Counted from the stretch's first letter, positions 10,901 to 26,238 are shown. The stretch: DNA of 32,500 bases from Neocallimastix lanati (nom. inval.) (GCA_016946835.1 JACVTC010000008.1:1-32500), one strand, 5' to 3'. Notes: a model not told the origin generated them from the letters alone. A program made the numbers and translations.

Positions 10901-11931
10901 GCTAGTTGGATTCTTCCACGACTTTTTCCAACTGTTTCATATTCACCAGGTAATTTATCAAAATACTGCTTAGTAACGATGCTTAGGTTACTACAAGAAT
11001 CAATTAAAAGTTTTCCTAGTACTCCGTCAACACTTGCATCAACCATTGCTAAGTCTTCTTCGGCTACTTCATTACTTTTACTTATGTAGCTATGATCATA
11101 GTTATTCACTAATAAAGTTCGTGCTATTACATTGTCTACAGTTCCAATTATTTTAGATTTTTCTAACTTTAAACCTTGAGTTAATTGTGAACGAATTTTC
11201 GGACATGCATTCAAGAGTTGACCTATCGTAATACTGGATTTAAGATTATTTAAATCATCCATAATATTGTAAGGTTCTTTATTATTCATCATTTTGATAT
11301 TCCTTTTTACTAACTGAGTATTTTCATTATTAGTTTCTTTAGTTTTTGTTGAAATTAATTTTTCCAAAGTATTAGTTTTATTTTGTTGATTATCTTTATT
11401 CATTTCTATATCTTCTATTTCATTATCGATTACAAGTATATCTTCAGATTCAACTTTTTTCTTTCCTTTTGATGAATAATTGTTGTTTTCTTCTTTACTT
11501 TCTCTTACTCTTGTTATATTTCTTAATTCCTTTTCTTTTTGTTTTTCTTTGTTAATATTTGGTTGAGTTAAAATTGAAGGAAGTATTTGATTTTTATAAA
11601 CTTTATTTGGTTTATTATGTAGCTCATTTTCTTTCTTCTTTCTTAAAGCAGGAGTTGCGAAAGGACGTGGATTATCTTTTAAACTTTTATGTACTTTCTT
11701 GGAATTATTTTCTTCCTTTTCGCTGTTATTATCATTCATTTTTCTTTTTATAGCATTTATAATGATATTATCCTCACTTTCAGTTGTGTCACTAAAATCA
11801 GATTCTTCAGATTCTTTATTAAAGGAATTATTATCAATTGGGGTATTCTTGGTAAAAGTATTATTTTGTAAATTATTTAATGAAGCTATTGTTTTGTCAT
11901 TGGGAGTGCTTCTGCTCCCATTTAGAAGTTT
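7924..11931 (-). CDS. Pol polyprotein of element 2 (protease, reverse transcriptase, RNase H, integrase)
   Basis: The frame is open from about 11958 to the stop at 7924, so it overlaps the end of gag in the -1 frame. It is probably made only as a Gag-Pol fusion by frameshifting at 11928-11934. The first ATG in frame, at 11739, would give 1271 aa and need not be used. Counted from that ATG there is a basic, asparagine-rich linker, then a protease-like domain with DSCS (about 247-250) in place of the usual DTGS. Then come RT with FIDD (about 596-599), RNase H (DASYNGIGGVLLQ, TDHKPLVG, ADALSR) and the integrase HHCC finger (HNIGHEG, CEKCQ). The D-D-E residues lie in GLDIIGPLP, TTDNGVQF and YHPESNGLTEN, and a GPF motif is near the C-terminus. 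There is no chromodomain. It copies the RNA and inserts the DNA. Confidence 0.95.
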   Translation of the reverse strand, partial: KLLNGSRSTPNDKTIASLNNLQNNTFTKNTPIDNNSFNKESEESDFSDTTESEDNIIINAIKRKMNDNNSEKEENNSKKVHKSLKDNPRPFATPALRKKKENELHNKPNKVYKNQILPSILTQPNINKEKQKEKELRNITRVRESKEENNNYSSKGKKKVESEDILVIDNEIEDIEMNKDNQQNKTNTLEKLISTKTKETNNENTQLVKRNIKMMNNKEPYNIMDDLNNLKSSITIGQLLNACPKIRSQLTQGLKLEKSKIIGTVDNVIARTLLVNNYDHSYISKSNEVAEEDLAMVDASVDGVLGKLLIDSCSNLSIVTKQYFDKLPGEYETVGKSRGRIQLATQDEEYSEGIIVQLPVKINNYEFNADFRIIEKEDSFYDMLINFKTQIDHCLFIHPTLNSLCKLLSESEYEEIAKINNQYYDEESIICTIRKVKETNNEKEIIKELTPMEFIESDEFLSTLNKDYKEQIIKILKEMIDIVATSTEELTPSKLSPHKIRLKANAKPVKLRSYRLTKLKSDILKEELTKLIKKGLIEPSCSEWSSPVVLILKHNGKWRLCIDYRKVNDMTEKDSYSVPYIDEIFDSLGGSKIFTTLDLFSGFHQILMDEESVEVTTFTTKFGNYQFKVMPFGLTGAPSTFQREMNKILFPFIGEFVYVFIDDVLIYSKSIEEHLIHIKQVLEVFKENKLKINIEKCHFLQTEVDVLGHKLTTKGLSPMESKITAIKKWEAPSSIHELRSFLGAIGYYRDFIPKYAQITSPLCKLLKKNTKYEWNKEQQESFELLKEKLINAPILKFPSFDKPFIIRTDASYNGIGGVLLQKEEETGKEHPIHFISRSLKKTEKNYGITDLEGTALFYCMTKFKSYIEGNPLPTTIYTDHKPLVGLFKNKEPLNARQTRWCLTASMLGINIKYESGKKNVLADALSRMKSKEERKILLTKITNGNNEELLSKVIKEFINEKFTVIDGEDYFIDNGNYRKLITDENERFKLILEAHNIGHEGYYKTYQRLKKNFYWNHMIKDIKRIVSNCEKCQLNRPQPYPEPTENHPTKVEGPFVHLGLDIIGPLPKTRNNNQYIIVTVDYFTKWVEAEPTENITSSDIIKFLINVFARHGVPQVITTDNGVQFTSDMTKIFLDLYDVYVKFIATYHPESNGLTENRNKEIGKLLRLLGRKNQDWDEVLPSALWALRTTKNTATGHSSFELVYGREDQQPYDIAIRTIENAGKSYDEILMEKFVRHYQWTREACENVKNANKYWATRREEQISMKKGKELKAGDLVLVRNFSRTKLEPYYNGPFKILKIQFNTATLIDQKTGKQLDRNVHFKNLVKFNSAYREA

Positions 11932-11934
11932 AAA
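11882..11934 (-). promoter_or_regulatory. -1 ribosomal frameshift signal between gag and pol of element 2
   Basis: Read on the - strand, TTTAAAC (11934-11928) lies in the gag frame as TCT TTA AAC, two codons before the gag TAA. A 7-nt spacer (11927-11921) follows, then stem 1 TGGGAG (11920-11915) paired with CTCCCA (11906-11901) across an 8-nt loop. The loop bases GAAGC (11912-11908) pair with GCTTC (11886-11882), 14 nt beyond stem 1, making an H-type pseudoknot. The pol frame is exactly -1 to gag here. Heptamer, spacer, stem 1, loop and linker lengths all equal those in element 1. Confidence 0.9.
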
Positions 11935-12827
11935 GACTTTTTGGAATATATTTCTTTTTTATTTTTTTCCATAATCTTATTTAATTGAGGGCAATAGTAT
12001 GAGTAATGACCTTCTTCCTTACAGAAGAAGCAAGTTTTAACAGATAAATTTCTCATTTTCTGGGTTGATTCTTCTATAATATCTTGAGGTTTCAGTTTAT
12101 TATTTGTTTGACTTGTTTGGAAAGTTTCGTTTCTTCTTTTAGGATAAAGTCTTGAAGTAGTACTGTTTTGATTATTTTGATTATGCTGGGAATTATTAAC
12201 ATTATAGGTATTAATATTATTGTTCCTTACAGAAAGTCTATCTACTTTCTCGGCAATTTTGAAAGCTTTCTCCATACTTATATCATCTTTAAGGGATAAT
12301 TTCTTCCAGGCTTCATAATTATTTTGAATAGAGTCAATATAATCTAGTACACCAATGCGCTTTCTTCTCTTTTTATCAAGTTTAGTGTACAAAGTTCTAT
12401 ATCTTACATTAAAGTCTTTAATCTTTTCGTTTCTTTTAATTCGCATTGCACGAAGTTCTTTAAGAAGTAAATTTTGGTCTTCTTTAATACCGTAAAAATT
12501 TTCAAGACTTGAAATAATTTTTTCAAGAGAAGGAAATTTATCATCATCAACATTTTCTTCTTCATCATCTTCTTCTTCATCTGATGAATCATCACTTTCA
12601 TCATCACTATCTTCTCCCAAATCTTCAATAACGCGTTGTACTTCACCAGAGCTGGTAAGTAAACAAGCATTAAATATTGTTTCCGGATCTGTGATACCTT
12701 GTATCTTGATCCAAAGTTTTAATTCAGTAGCCCAGGACTTTATATCTAAATTGTCCTTGCTAAGCTTCACTATGTCTCGTAATTCTTTCTTTAATTCTTT
12801 AAAACTTAAAGTACTTTTAGTAGACAT
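11922..12827 (-). CDS. Gag polyprotein of element 2
   Basis: This is a 301-aa protein starting MSTKSTLSFKEL. The N-terminal half (about 20-75) has the WATELKLWIKIQ-type capsid start. A strongly acidic D/E/S insertion lies at about 72-95, and the retrotransposon-gag helical region at about 100-195. An asparagine- and glutamine-rich stretch follows. A zinc knuckle, CFFCKEEGHYSYYC (C-x2-C-x4-H-x4-C), lies at about 266-279. It would form the particle and bind the RNA genome. The ATG at 12827 follows the long leader. The stop at 11922-11924 lies in the spacer of the frameshift signal, so most ribosomes make Gag and a minority Gag-Pol. Confidence 0.93.
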   Translation of the reverse strand: MSTKSTLSFKELKKELRDIVKLSKDNLDIKSWATELKLWIKIQGITDPETIFNACLLTSSGEVQRVIEDLGEDSDDESDDSSDEEEDDEEENVDDDKFPSLEKIISSLENFYGIKEDQNLLLKELRAMRIKRNEKIKDFNVRYRTLYTKLDKKRRKRIGVLDYIDSIQNNYEAWKKLSLKDDISMEKAFKIAEKVDRLSVRNNNINTYNVNNSQHNQNNQNSTTSRLYPKRRNETFQTSQTNNKLKPQDIIEESTQKMRNLSVKTCFFCKEEGHYSYYCPQLNKIMEKNKKEIYSKKSLNF

Positions 12828-13009
12828 TTCGTTTTTAGTTAATAATTTTTTTATTGTAAATTAACGAGGTTATTAAATACGAATAAATTTGAAAGTCCAA
12901 CTTTAAAAATATAATTTAACAAGTAATTTAATATCGAATCAAATTTTAAAACAATATATCTTAGTAATTTTTGAAAATAATAATTTTATTTGCTTTCTTT
13001 AGTAAGTAT

Positions 13010-13200
13010 AAGCTCGAAATCCTTATCGACAACTTAGTAGAAATTATAAAGCACGAGGTTCTTTTCGACTACTTTTTTAAGAATAATTTTAAGTTCGAAA
13101 TCTTTATCGACAACTTAATAGAATAATTTTAAGTTCGAAATCTTTATCGACAACTTAATAGAATATTTTTCAAGCTCGAAATCTTTATCGACCACTTGAA
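13010..13200. repeat. tandem repeat, unit about 40 bp, in the leader of element 2
   Basis: Copies of the pattern AAG(C/T)TCGAAATC(T/C)TTATCGA start at 13010, 13091, 13131 and 13172, spaced 81, 40 and 41 bases. A degenerate copy with TTCTTTTCGACTACTT fills the middle of the 81-base gap, giving five units. Every good copy carries two TCGA palindromes 11 bases apart. Confidence 0.8.
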
Positions 13201-13773
13201 TTTTGTAATTTAGTATATTTGTAGTAATAAATTTAGAAGCAAAGTTTTATTTATTATTTTCACCTTTCAAAAATTTTTCTTTTTAAACGATAAATATTGT
13301 ATTGTTATAGCTAATAAAATTATTAATTAATTATAATTATTAAATACAAAAAAATAATCTTTATTGTCGTACAATCTGATAGTACACACTGTCTGACGTG
13401 CAGCTTACCTAATGGTGTCATGCCACGCGTGTGCCACGATTACTATATTCAATATAAAATATAGCAGTTCAGAGCCCACTAGCCCAATTACTATGTAGGA
13501 TAAACTTAATCCGATAATCTATGTACGGAATAAAAAAATTTTAAAAGTATTCAATAATATTTTTATTAACTAATAAAAATTAACTAAAAACACAATATTT
13601 TCAAAGTAAATTAAGATTCTATTACAGGAATTATATAACAAATAAAGTACCAGTAATAAAAAAAATAAAAAAAAATTTAAATGGCGAAGTTAGCCAAAGT
13701 CTGATACTTTATATAATAAAGTGCCTTATAACTAGCACAAAGAAAAGTAAAAAAAATTATATAAAAAAAACAA

Positions 13774-13986
13774 TCTTACGCCTTCGGTGACGTAAGCTCC
13801 TTATTCGCCAGTGCTTGGAAAGTACCCGCACCTTCGTGTGTTGAAACGTTGAAGGTTGAACTATTATTACCGGGTCGGTAACCAAATACCTTCGTCTACT
13901 TTCCAATTAATCTCCAAATTAACTACTATTCAATAACCTACTATGAATAGAGTTAATTTGTTGCTATCTGAGAATACACTGTGTAT
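13774..13986 (-). other. structured RNA region in the leader of element 2
   Basis: Self-complementary segments follow one another. CTTACG/CGTAAG closes a hairpin at about 13774-13795. The 10-bp outer stem TTGGAAAGTA (13815-13824) with TACTTTCCAA (13897-13906) encloses two hairpins: ACCTTC/GAAGGT (13830-13856) and TTACC/GGTAA (13867-13881). A further hairpin pairs AAATTAACT plus TATTCA (13916-13932) with TGAATA plus AGTTAATTT (13944-13959). ATACAC/GTGTAT follows at 13974-13986. The stems are seen directly; the function is unknown. Confidence 0.65.
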
Positions 13987-14084
13987 GAGCTCTATCCGCT
14001 CCTTGTTATAATTTTACAAAATTTGTTTTTTTAGAATCTTAATTTTACTTATTTAAAAAAAATTTTTTTTTATATATATATATC

Positions 14085-14130
14085 AAACAAGCGCCATGGG
14101 TTAATCAAAGGATTAACGACTTACTTGTTT
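14085..14130 (-). other. nested hairpin near the primer-binding site of element 2
   Basis: GTTAATC (14100-14106) and GATTAAC (14111-14117) form a perfect 7-bp stem with a 4-base loop. Outside it AAACAAG (14085-14091) pairs with CTTGTTT (14124-14130). It lies about 80 bases from the primer-binding site. Confidence 0.5.
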
Positions 14131-14208
14131 ATCAATATAAAATAAAAAAAAAAAAATTAAAAAAAAAATCTATGTTATTTACTATTATTTCTATTTAATT
14201 CCCCGATA

Positions 14209-14217
14209 TCTCCACCA
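14209..14217 (-). other. primer-binding site of element 2 (candidate)
   Basis: In coding orientation TGGTGGAGA starts six bases after the LTR end and continues TATCGGGG. It would pair with a tRNA 3' end CCCCGATATCTCCACCA. The first nine bases equal those in element 1. The six-base gap is wider than usual. Confidence 0.55.
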
Positions 14218-14223
14218 TATAAA

Positions 14224-14527
14224 TGTTAAGGTTTTAGAGAATTAAATAAAAATAAAGTAAGGAAACACAAATTTTATTTATTTATTTATTATTTTTATTT
14301 ATAAATTTATTTGATTTTATTTGATGATATTTAAAAATTAGTAGCAAAATTTACAACTATTTATACTTTTTTTTCAAGGCATAAAAGTTGTTCTTGCCAC
14401 TAAATTACATTTTATTATTATTTTTCTTTTTATATATAAAAACTATTAAATTTAAATTGATTTTTATAATCAATTATATAAAATTTAATTATAACAATAT
14501 AAATAAAATACATTTATAATATTAATA

Positions 14528-14578
<51 letters not shown>

Positions 14579-15065
14579 CTAATCTATCTAAAATATTACT
14601 AATAAGAATTTATTTAATTGGCTAAAATTTTTATTACAATCTGTTAAAATATTCAAATAAAAATAAAAATACTATTCTAATATAAAGGTTTTTAATAAAA
14701 TAAAATATTTTTCAATATAAAATAAAACATTTCGATATAAAATTTTATAATAAAAAGTTAAAATATAATATATAAATTTTTAATTATCAATATATAAAAA
14801 TATTATTAATATAAATTTTCATTATTAATATAAAAAAAATAAGATTTATTATTAATATTGCTAATATAAGTTTTAAATATATAAAAATATTACTATTAAT
14901 ATAAGATTTAATATAAAAATATAAAGTTTAATATAATTTTTGATTTAATTTTTGATCTTTGGATTTAAAAATTTATTAAAGTACAAAAATAATAATGTAC
15001 ACATAATGTATTAGAAATAAATCGTAGATTTAATTAAGAATGCATTATTTAGTACATTCTTATCA
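14224..15065 (-). repeat. 5' LTR of element 2
   Basis: The direct copy of 7064-7905, with no difference seen. In coding orientation it runs TGATAAGAATG...CCTTAACA. It should contain the Pol II promoter of the element, divergent from the neighbouring tRNA gene. Confidence 0.95.
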
Positions 15066-15069
15066 AATT
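15066..15069. repeat. target-site duplication of element 2, right copy (AATT)
   Basis: AATT follows the LTR terminus directly and repeats 7060-7063. Eleven further bases separate it from the tRNA gene. Confidence 0.65.
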
Positions 15070-15080
15070 TTGTCGAAGAA

Positions 15081-15160
15081 GCAAGTATGGCCGAGTGGTC
15101 TAAGGCGCTACGTTCAGGTCGTAGTCAGTAATGGCGCGGGTTCGAATCCCGCTACTTGCA
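15081..15160 (+). tRNA. tRNA-Leu (anticodon CAG)
   Basis: A full cloverleaf can be folded. The acceptor stem is GCAAGTA (15081-15087) with TACTTGC (15153-15159) and discriminator A15160. The D arm is GCC/GGC. The anticodon stem CTACG/CGTAG closes loop TTCAGGT, with anticodon CAG at 15115-15117. An 11-nt variable region is typical of class II leucine tRNAs, and the T arm is GCGGG-TTCGAAT-CCCGC. The A box (TGGCCGAGTGG, 15088-15098) and B box (GGTTCGAATCC, 15139-15149) match the Pol III consensus. There is no intron. It reads CUG codons. Element 2 is inserted 15 bp upstream in the divergent direction. Confidence 0.98.
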
Positions 15161-15167
15161 AATTAAC

Positions 15168-15172
15168 TTTTT
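15168..15172 (+). terminator. Pol III terminator of tRNA-Leu
   Basis: A run of five T begins eight bases after the tRNA 3' end, the usual Pol III stop signal. Confidence 0.8.
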
Positions 15173-15321
15173 AAAAATAAAATTATTTATTTTAAACTCT
15201 AAAATTATTGATAATGTAAAAAAAAATAATATTTTTACATTTTTACTCAAATTATGTAATAAAGGAAAAAGGTTATTGGTTTATGTACAATAAAAAAATT
15301 TATAAATATAATATTTTAATT

Positions 15322-15541
15322 GGGAAATTTCGCCAAATTGCATTTCGCCATTTTTTGAAAGTATGTGGCGTATTAAAAAAATGTGGCATTTCGCCCAATT
15401 GATAATTATTAAATAAATAAAATTAAATAAATTAATATTGAATAAAAACAATTTAAAAAAAAATTATTTTGAATATTTATTTATTTATTTATATGAATAC
15501 TCCACTTGTCGAAATGCAACCTGGCGAAATGCAACTCTCCC
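15322..15541. mobile_element. small inverted-repeat element, MITE-like
   Basis: The left end GGGAAATTTCGCCAAATTGC and the reverse complement of the right end, GGGAGAGTTGCATTTCGCC, are related. Both contain repeated TTGCATTTCG(C/A)C(A) units. Copies lie at 15339-15349 and, inverted, at 15509-15519 and 15522-15534, with a further GGCATTTCGCCC at about 15383-15394. The interior of about 150 bp is AT-rich and noncoding. Flanks contain TTTTAA on both sides, which is too AT-rich to call a target duplication. A non-autonomous DNA transposon is the best guess. Confidence 0.5.
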
Positions 15542-16547
15542 TTTTTAAATATATTAAAATTAATGTTTAACCTTTTTTTTTTTTTTTGTTTAAAATCATA
15601 TATAAAACTTATATAGTTATTTATTTACGACTTAATAATTTTTATTAATAGTCCTATATATAATTAAATTTATCATTAAAAAATTTGACACTTCTTTACG
15701 AAATTAAAAAAAAAAAAAAAATTATAACTGATAAGGATATGACTAAATTTTTTAATAAATATACTTTATTAAAAAATATATATATATATATATATGTATA
15801 ATTTAATTTGACATTTTAGTAGCTAATTGTATATAGATTATTGAATAATATATTTAATTATTTAATAATTTATTCAAAAAGTGAAATATTGTATGAATTC
15901 TTGATAAATTAATTATAAACAATCATATCAAATATTATATAGTAATATTATAATTCATTAATATACATACTTTAATAATTAAAATTAAAAAATCAAAATA
16001 AATAATTATGAATTTGCTATATTATCAATATAGCAAGTTCATAGCATTATATAAGTTTATTATTGCTCTATTATAATTGATAGCATTTTAACTGTATACT
16101 GTATACATTCATTTATTTCAACTTTACATATATTAAATTAATTATTTTTATTTTGATGAATATTTTTACATAAAAGTATTTAAAAATAAATAATGATGTT
16201 TAAATTAAACAGTATTATTAGTATAATAATGTTATAATTATTATTTAGTTAATTTAATAAAACATCTCTGAGAAAATACTTTATTGCTTTATATATATAT
16301 TAGTTTTAATTATGTATATATATATATATATAAATATATATTTTATTCATATGTATTTTCAAAAATTAATAATTTATTTATTTTCTATAAAAAAATTTTA
16401 TTTATTTCTGATAAATTATTTTAATTAAATATTTATTTTTATTATTACTTTTTTATATATAATTATTTATAAATGCATTACTTAATTTTTTATATATATT
16501 TGACATTTTTATCTCTTGTTAATTTAATAAACATTTTTTTCTTCTTT
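15542..16547. other. AT-rich intergenic stretch, no gene
   Basis: No coding signal is seen. It contains TA microsatellites (about 15777-15796, 16315-16332) and one long hairpin at 16008-16042. The right part is the presumed 3' flank of CFAP418. Confidence 0.5.
16008..16042. repeat. near-perfect 16-bp inverted repeat with a 3-base loop
   Basis: The arms ATGAATTTGCTATATT and AATATAGCAAGTTCAT pair at 15 of 16 positions, and the sixteenth is a T/G pair that RNA would tolerate. The loop is ATC. Confidence 0.7.
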
Positions 16548-18020
16548 TTAATTCATATAATGACCTCCACATACCCATTTTATTTTTTTATCTTTAATTG
16601 AAGAAATTGGTGTTGTTTTATCAACAGTTAACCATGTACATTGACAACATATTGATGTATGTCCTTTTATTATTGTATAAATAATTATAATAATAATAAA
16701 TTAATAAATAAATAAATAAATAAATAAATAATAATAACTAATTATAATAATAAATTTATATACAATAATTATTAAAAAAGTCCTTTATATTAATATTTTT
16801 TTCTTTAAATTTTTCTATTAATTCATTTATATTTCGTTCAATATCGTAAGATAATTCATTTAATATTCGTTTTTATTTTTATTTTTATTTTTTTTTTTTT
16901 TTTTAAATTTTTAAACAATTAAATACCTTTTTTAGGGATGAGTTCCTCTGAAAGTTTTTCAACATTTGGAACATAATTTCTGAAAAATAAATAGTCAACT
17001 TTGTTACTCCATTTATAATCTTTGAAATACATACAATTAAAATCACAAGACGTGCATCTTAACTTACTACAAGATCTATTATTATATATAAAATATAAAG
17101 TTGTTCATTAATATTCAGTGTTTTTTTTTTTTTTTTTTTGTCATGTTTTGGAAAATAATTTTAAAAATATGTAAATATGTTAATATTGATATTTTTTTTA
17201 ATACATTATTATAATTAGTCAATATTTACTTTTGATTATTACCAATTGTAATTCCTTCCTGACCTCCAATACAAAGTGTTGTACATCTTTTATTATAGTT
17301 ATTATTATTATTATTATTGTTGTTGTTATATTTAAAGAAATATAGTCATAATTAATTTTTTAAGTCCTAATTCTATATATTACAAAGATATAAGAATTTT
17401 ATTAATATTTTTATTTTATATTATTACTTAATATTACTTTGCTTTTCGTATTGAAGATGGAACCTCATGACTTGTTGTTTGTTTATTTAACGTTGACTTA
17501 TCATCCAATAAGGTTGTATTTGAAATATTTGAATTAACGATTTTCTTTTCATTAATTAGTGAACTTTTTTCTTCCTCTGTATATATATTACTTGGTCTTG
17601 AACTTTTTCTATTGGATATTTGTGGTGAATCTATTTCTGATAATTCTTGTAATATATCATTAAGTTCATCGTTTATAGTATTGGTAGTATTATTATTAGT
17701 TTTTTTTGTTTCTAGAGGCTTATTATTAGAAATATTATTATTATTATTATTATTATTAGAATTATTATTAGGTATAGAGATATCCTGATTTACGTTAACT
17801 GACTTTTTTTTATAGATCTTTGGTGGTCTATAGGTTATTTGAATAAATACATAACAAATAAAATTTTTTTTTTTACAAAAATTATTTAATTATGTAATTT
17901 TAGATAGTTATAAAAATAAATGAAAATTTACCTTGATATATTAATATCTTGTTCTAATTCTAATTCTTTAATTAATGATTCAATATCATCATTAACATCT
18001 GATTTATGTAAAGAACTCAT
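16548..18020 (-). CDS. CFAP418: CFAP418 (C8orf37) homologue, cilia- and flagella-associated protein
   Basis: Five exons on the - strand: 18020-17932, 17827-17438, 17286-17230, 17075-16927 and 16663-16548. All junctions are GT-AG, the phases join, and the total is 801 nt (266 aa), a whole number of codons. The N-terminus is MSSLHKSDVNDDIESLIKEL. A long polar, asparagine-rich segment fills exon 2. The conserved C-terminal cysteine domain then has CTTLCIGG, LRCTSCDF, DYLFFRN, CCQCTW and IKWVCGGH in the order known from human CFAP418 (about 207 aa). In animals that protein works at the ciliary base and in photoreceptors; the biochemical role is unclear. The cysteines suggest metal binding. The gene is in tandem with the STRIP gene, 870 bp downstream of its stop. 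It implies a flagellated life stage. Confidence 0.87.
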
Positions 18021-24915
<6,895 letters not shown>

Positions 24916-25803
24916 ATTTATTTTTGTTTAAGTCTTAAAATTTAAAATTTGTTAATTAAATAATCTTGTAAATATATATATAGTTATATATCATATAATA
25001 TCATATAATAAATTATTTTAATTTAAATTATTTTTATATATTATAAAATCAATAATGAAGCAATAATATATTTTGAATTTTCTACTTAATATTATATGAT
25101 AACATTACTATATATATTAATTATTTTTTTTCTTACTTTTTGCATAAAAAAAAAAATAATAAAAAAAAAAAAGATAATTCTTATTTTTGTATGAATTTCT
25201 CTTGTGTATTTGAATAAATTTGAAATTTCAAAATAATGTTCTTGTTTATAATGATATATACATTTTTGATTAAATAATGAAAAATATTTTGTATTTATTA
25301 AATATAATTATTTTTATTATTATTACAATATTTTTGAATTTTGTTGATAAAAAGTAAGAATAAAACAAAATTATAAAAAAAAAAAAAAAAAAAACGCTAA
25401 TTCTTATTTTAGATGTATTAATAAAAGTATTTTAATAAATATGTTTTTTTGAAAATTGAAATTGAAATTTCAAAATTTAAATTTAATTTCAAAATATAAT
25501 AAATTTTATTAAAAATAAAAAAAATTCATAATTTTTCATATATATATAATATATTTATAATATGAAAATAATTATAATATTAATTATTATTAACTATTAT
25601 AAATATATAAATGAATAATAATAAATAAATAAATAAATATTAAATTAATAATAATTACTTTTAAAAATTTAACTATTTAACTTTGAATAATTTAATATTT
25701 ATTATAATATTTATTATAATAATAATCAATTAATATGGAAATAATTTATTAATAAAAATTAAAATAATATATATTTTTTTATATATATATATAAATTTGA
25801 AAA

Positions 25804-25844
<41 letters not shown>

Positions 25845-26007
25845 ATTATTATAACTGTTTCTATTTTAATAGTATTTCAGTAAATATTCATATCTATATA
25901 TAATAATAATAATATTATTATTATTAATATATATATATATATATTTTTTTTATTTATTTAAATTTTTTTTCTTTCTTCTTTTATAGATTAAAGTAAATCA
26001 TATCATA

Positions 26008-26039
<32 letters not shown>

Positions 26040-26201
26040 ATAGTATGAGACTTTATTAATATTTTTTAAGCTTCAAAAAAATTTTATATCAGTAAAAATA
26101 ATATAAAAGATATAAATATAAAATTTCCATTACTCATGTTGGAAAAGCTTAAATAATATGAAATTTTAATCATTTTTATAGATAGAGATATATTTTTTTT
26201 A

Positions 26202-26238
<37 letters not shown>

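Larger units (their letters stand above)
12828..14223 (-). other. long untranslated leader of element 2
   Basis: About 1.4 kb separates the 5' LTR from gag with no convincing open frame. It holds the primer-binding site, a tandem repeat of about 40 bp and a cluster of stable hairpins. Two stretches, about 13370-13520 and 13770-14010, are clearly richer in G and C than anything nearby. It is much longer than needed for a simple leader and probably contains packaging or translation signals. Confidence 0.7.
7064..15065 (-). mobile_element. complete Ty3/gypsy LTR retrotransposon, element 2
   Basis: The element is 8002 bp, transcribed on the - strand. It has two LTRs of 842 bp, offset by exactly 7160 bases, which appear identical on reading, including a run of 47 T. 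The ends are TG...CA and the target duplication is AATT. Within it, in coding order, are a primer-binding site, an unusually long structured leader of about 1.4 kb, gag with a CCHC knuckle, a -1 frameshift signal, and an uninterrupted pol with protease, RT, RNase H and integrase. Identical LTRs and intact frames indicate a very recent, possibly active copy. It sits 15 bp upstream of a tRNA gene, as expected of Ty3-type targeting. Confidence 0.95.

Noticed and set aside
11737-11739. ATG 11739 as an independent start for pol of element 2.
   Set aside because: The pol frame is open well upstream to the gag overlap, and a precise -1 slippery site joins the two. A separate start is not needed, though it cannot be excluded.
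11559-11974. Open frames on the + strand opposite the gag-pol junction of element 2.
   Set aside because: They are shadows of the - strand gag and pol frames.
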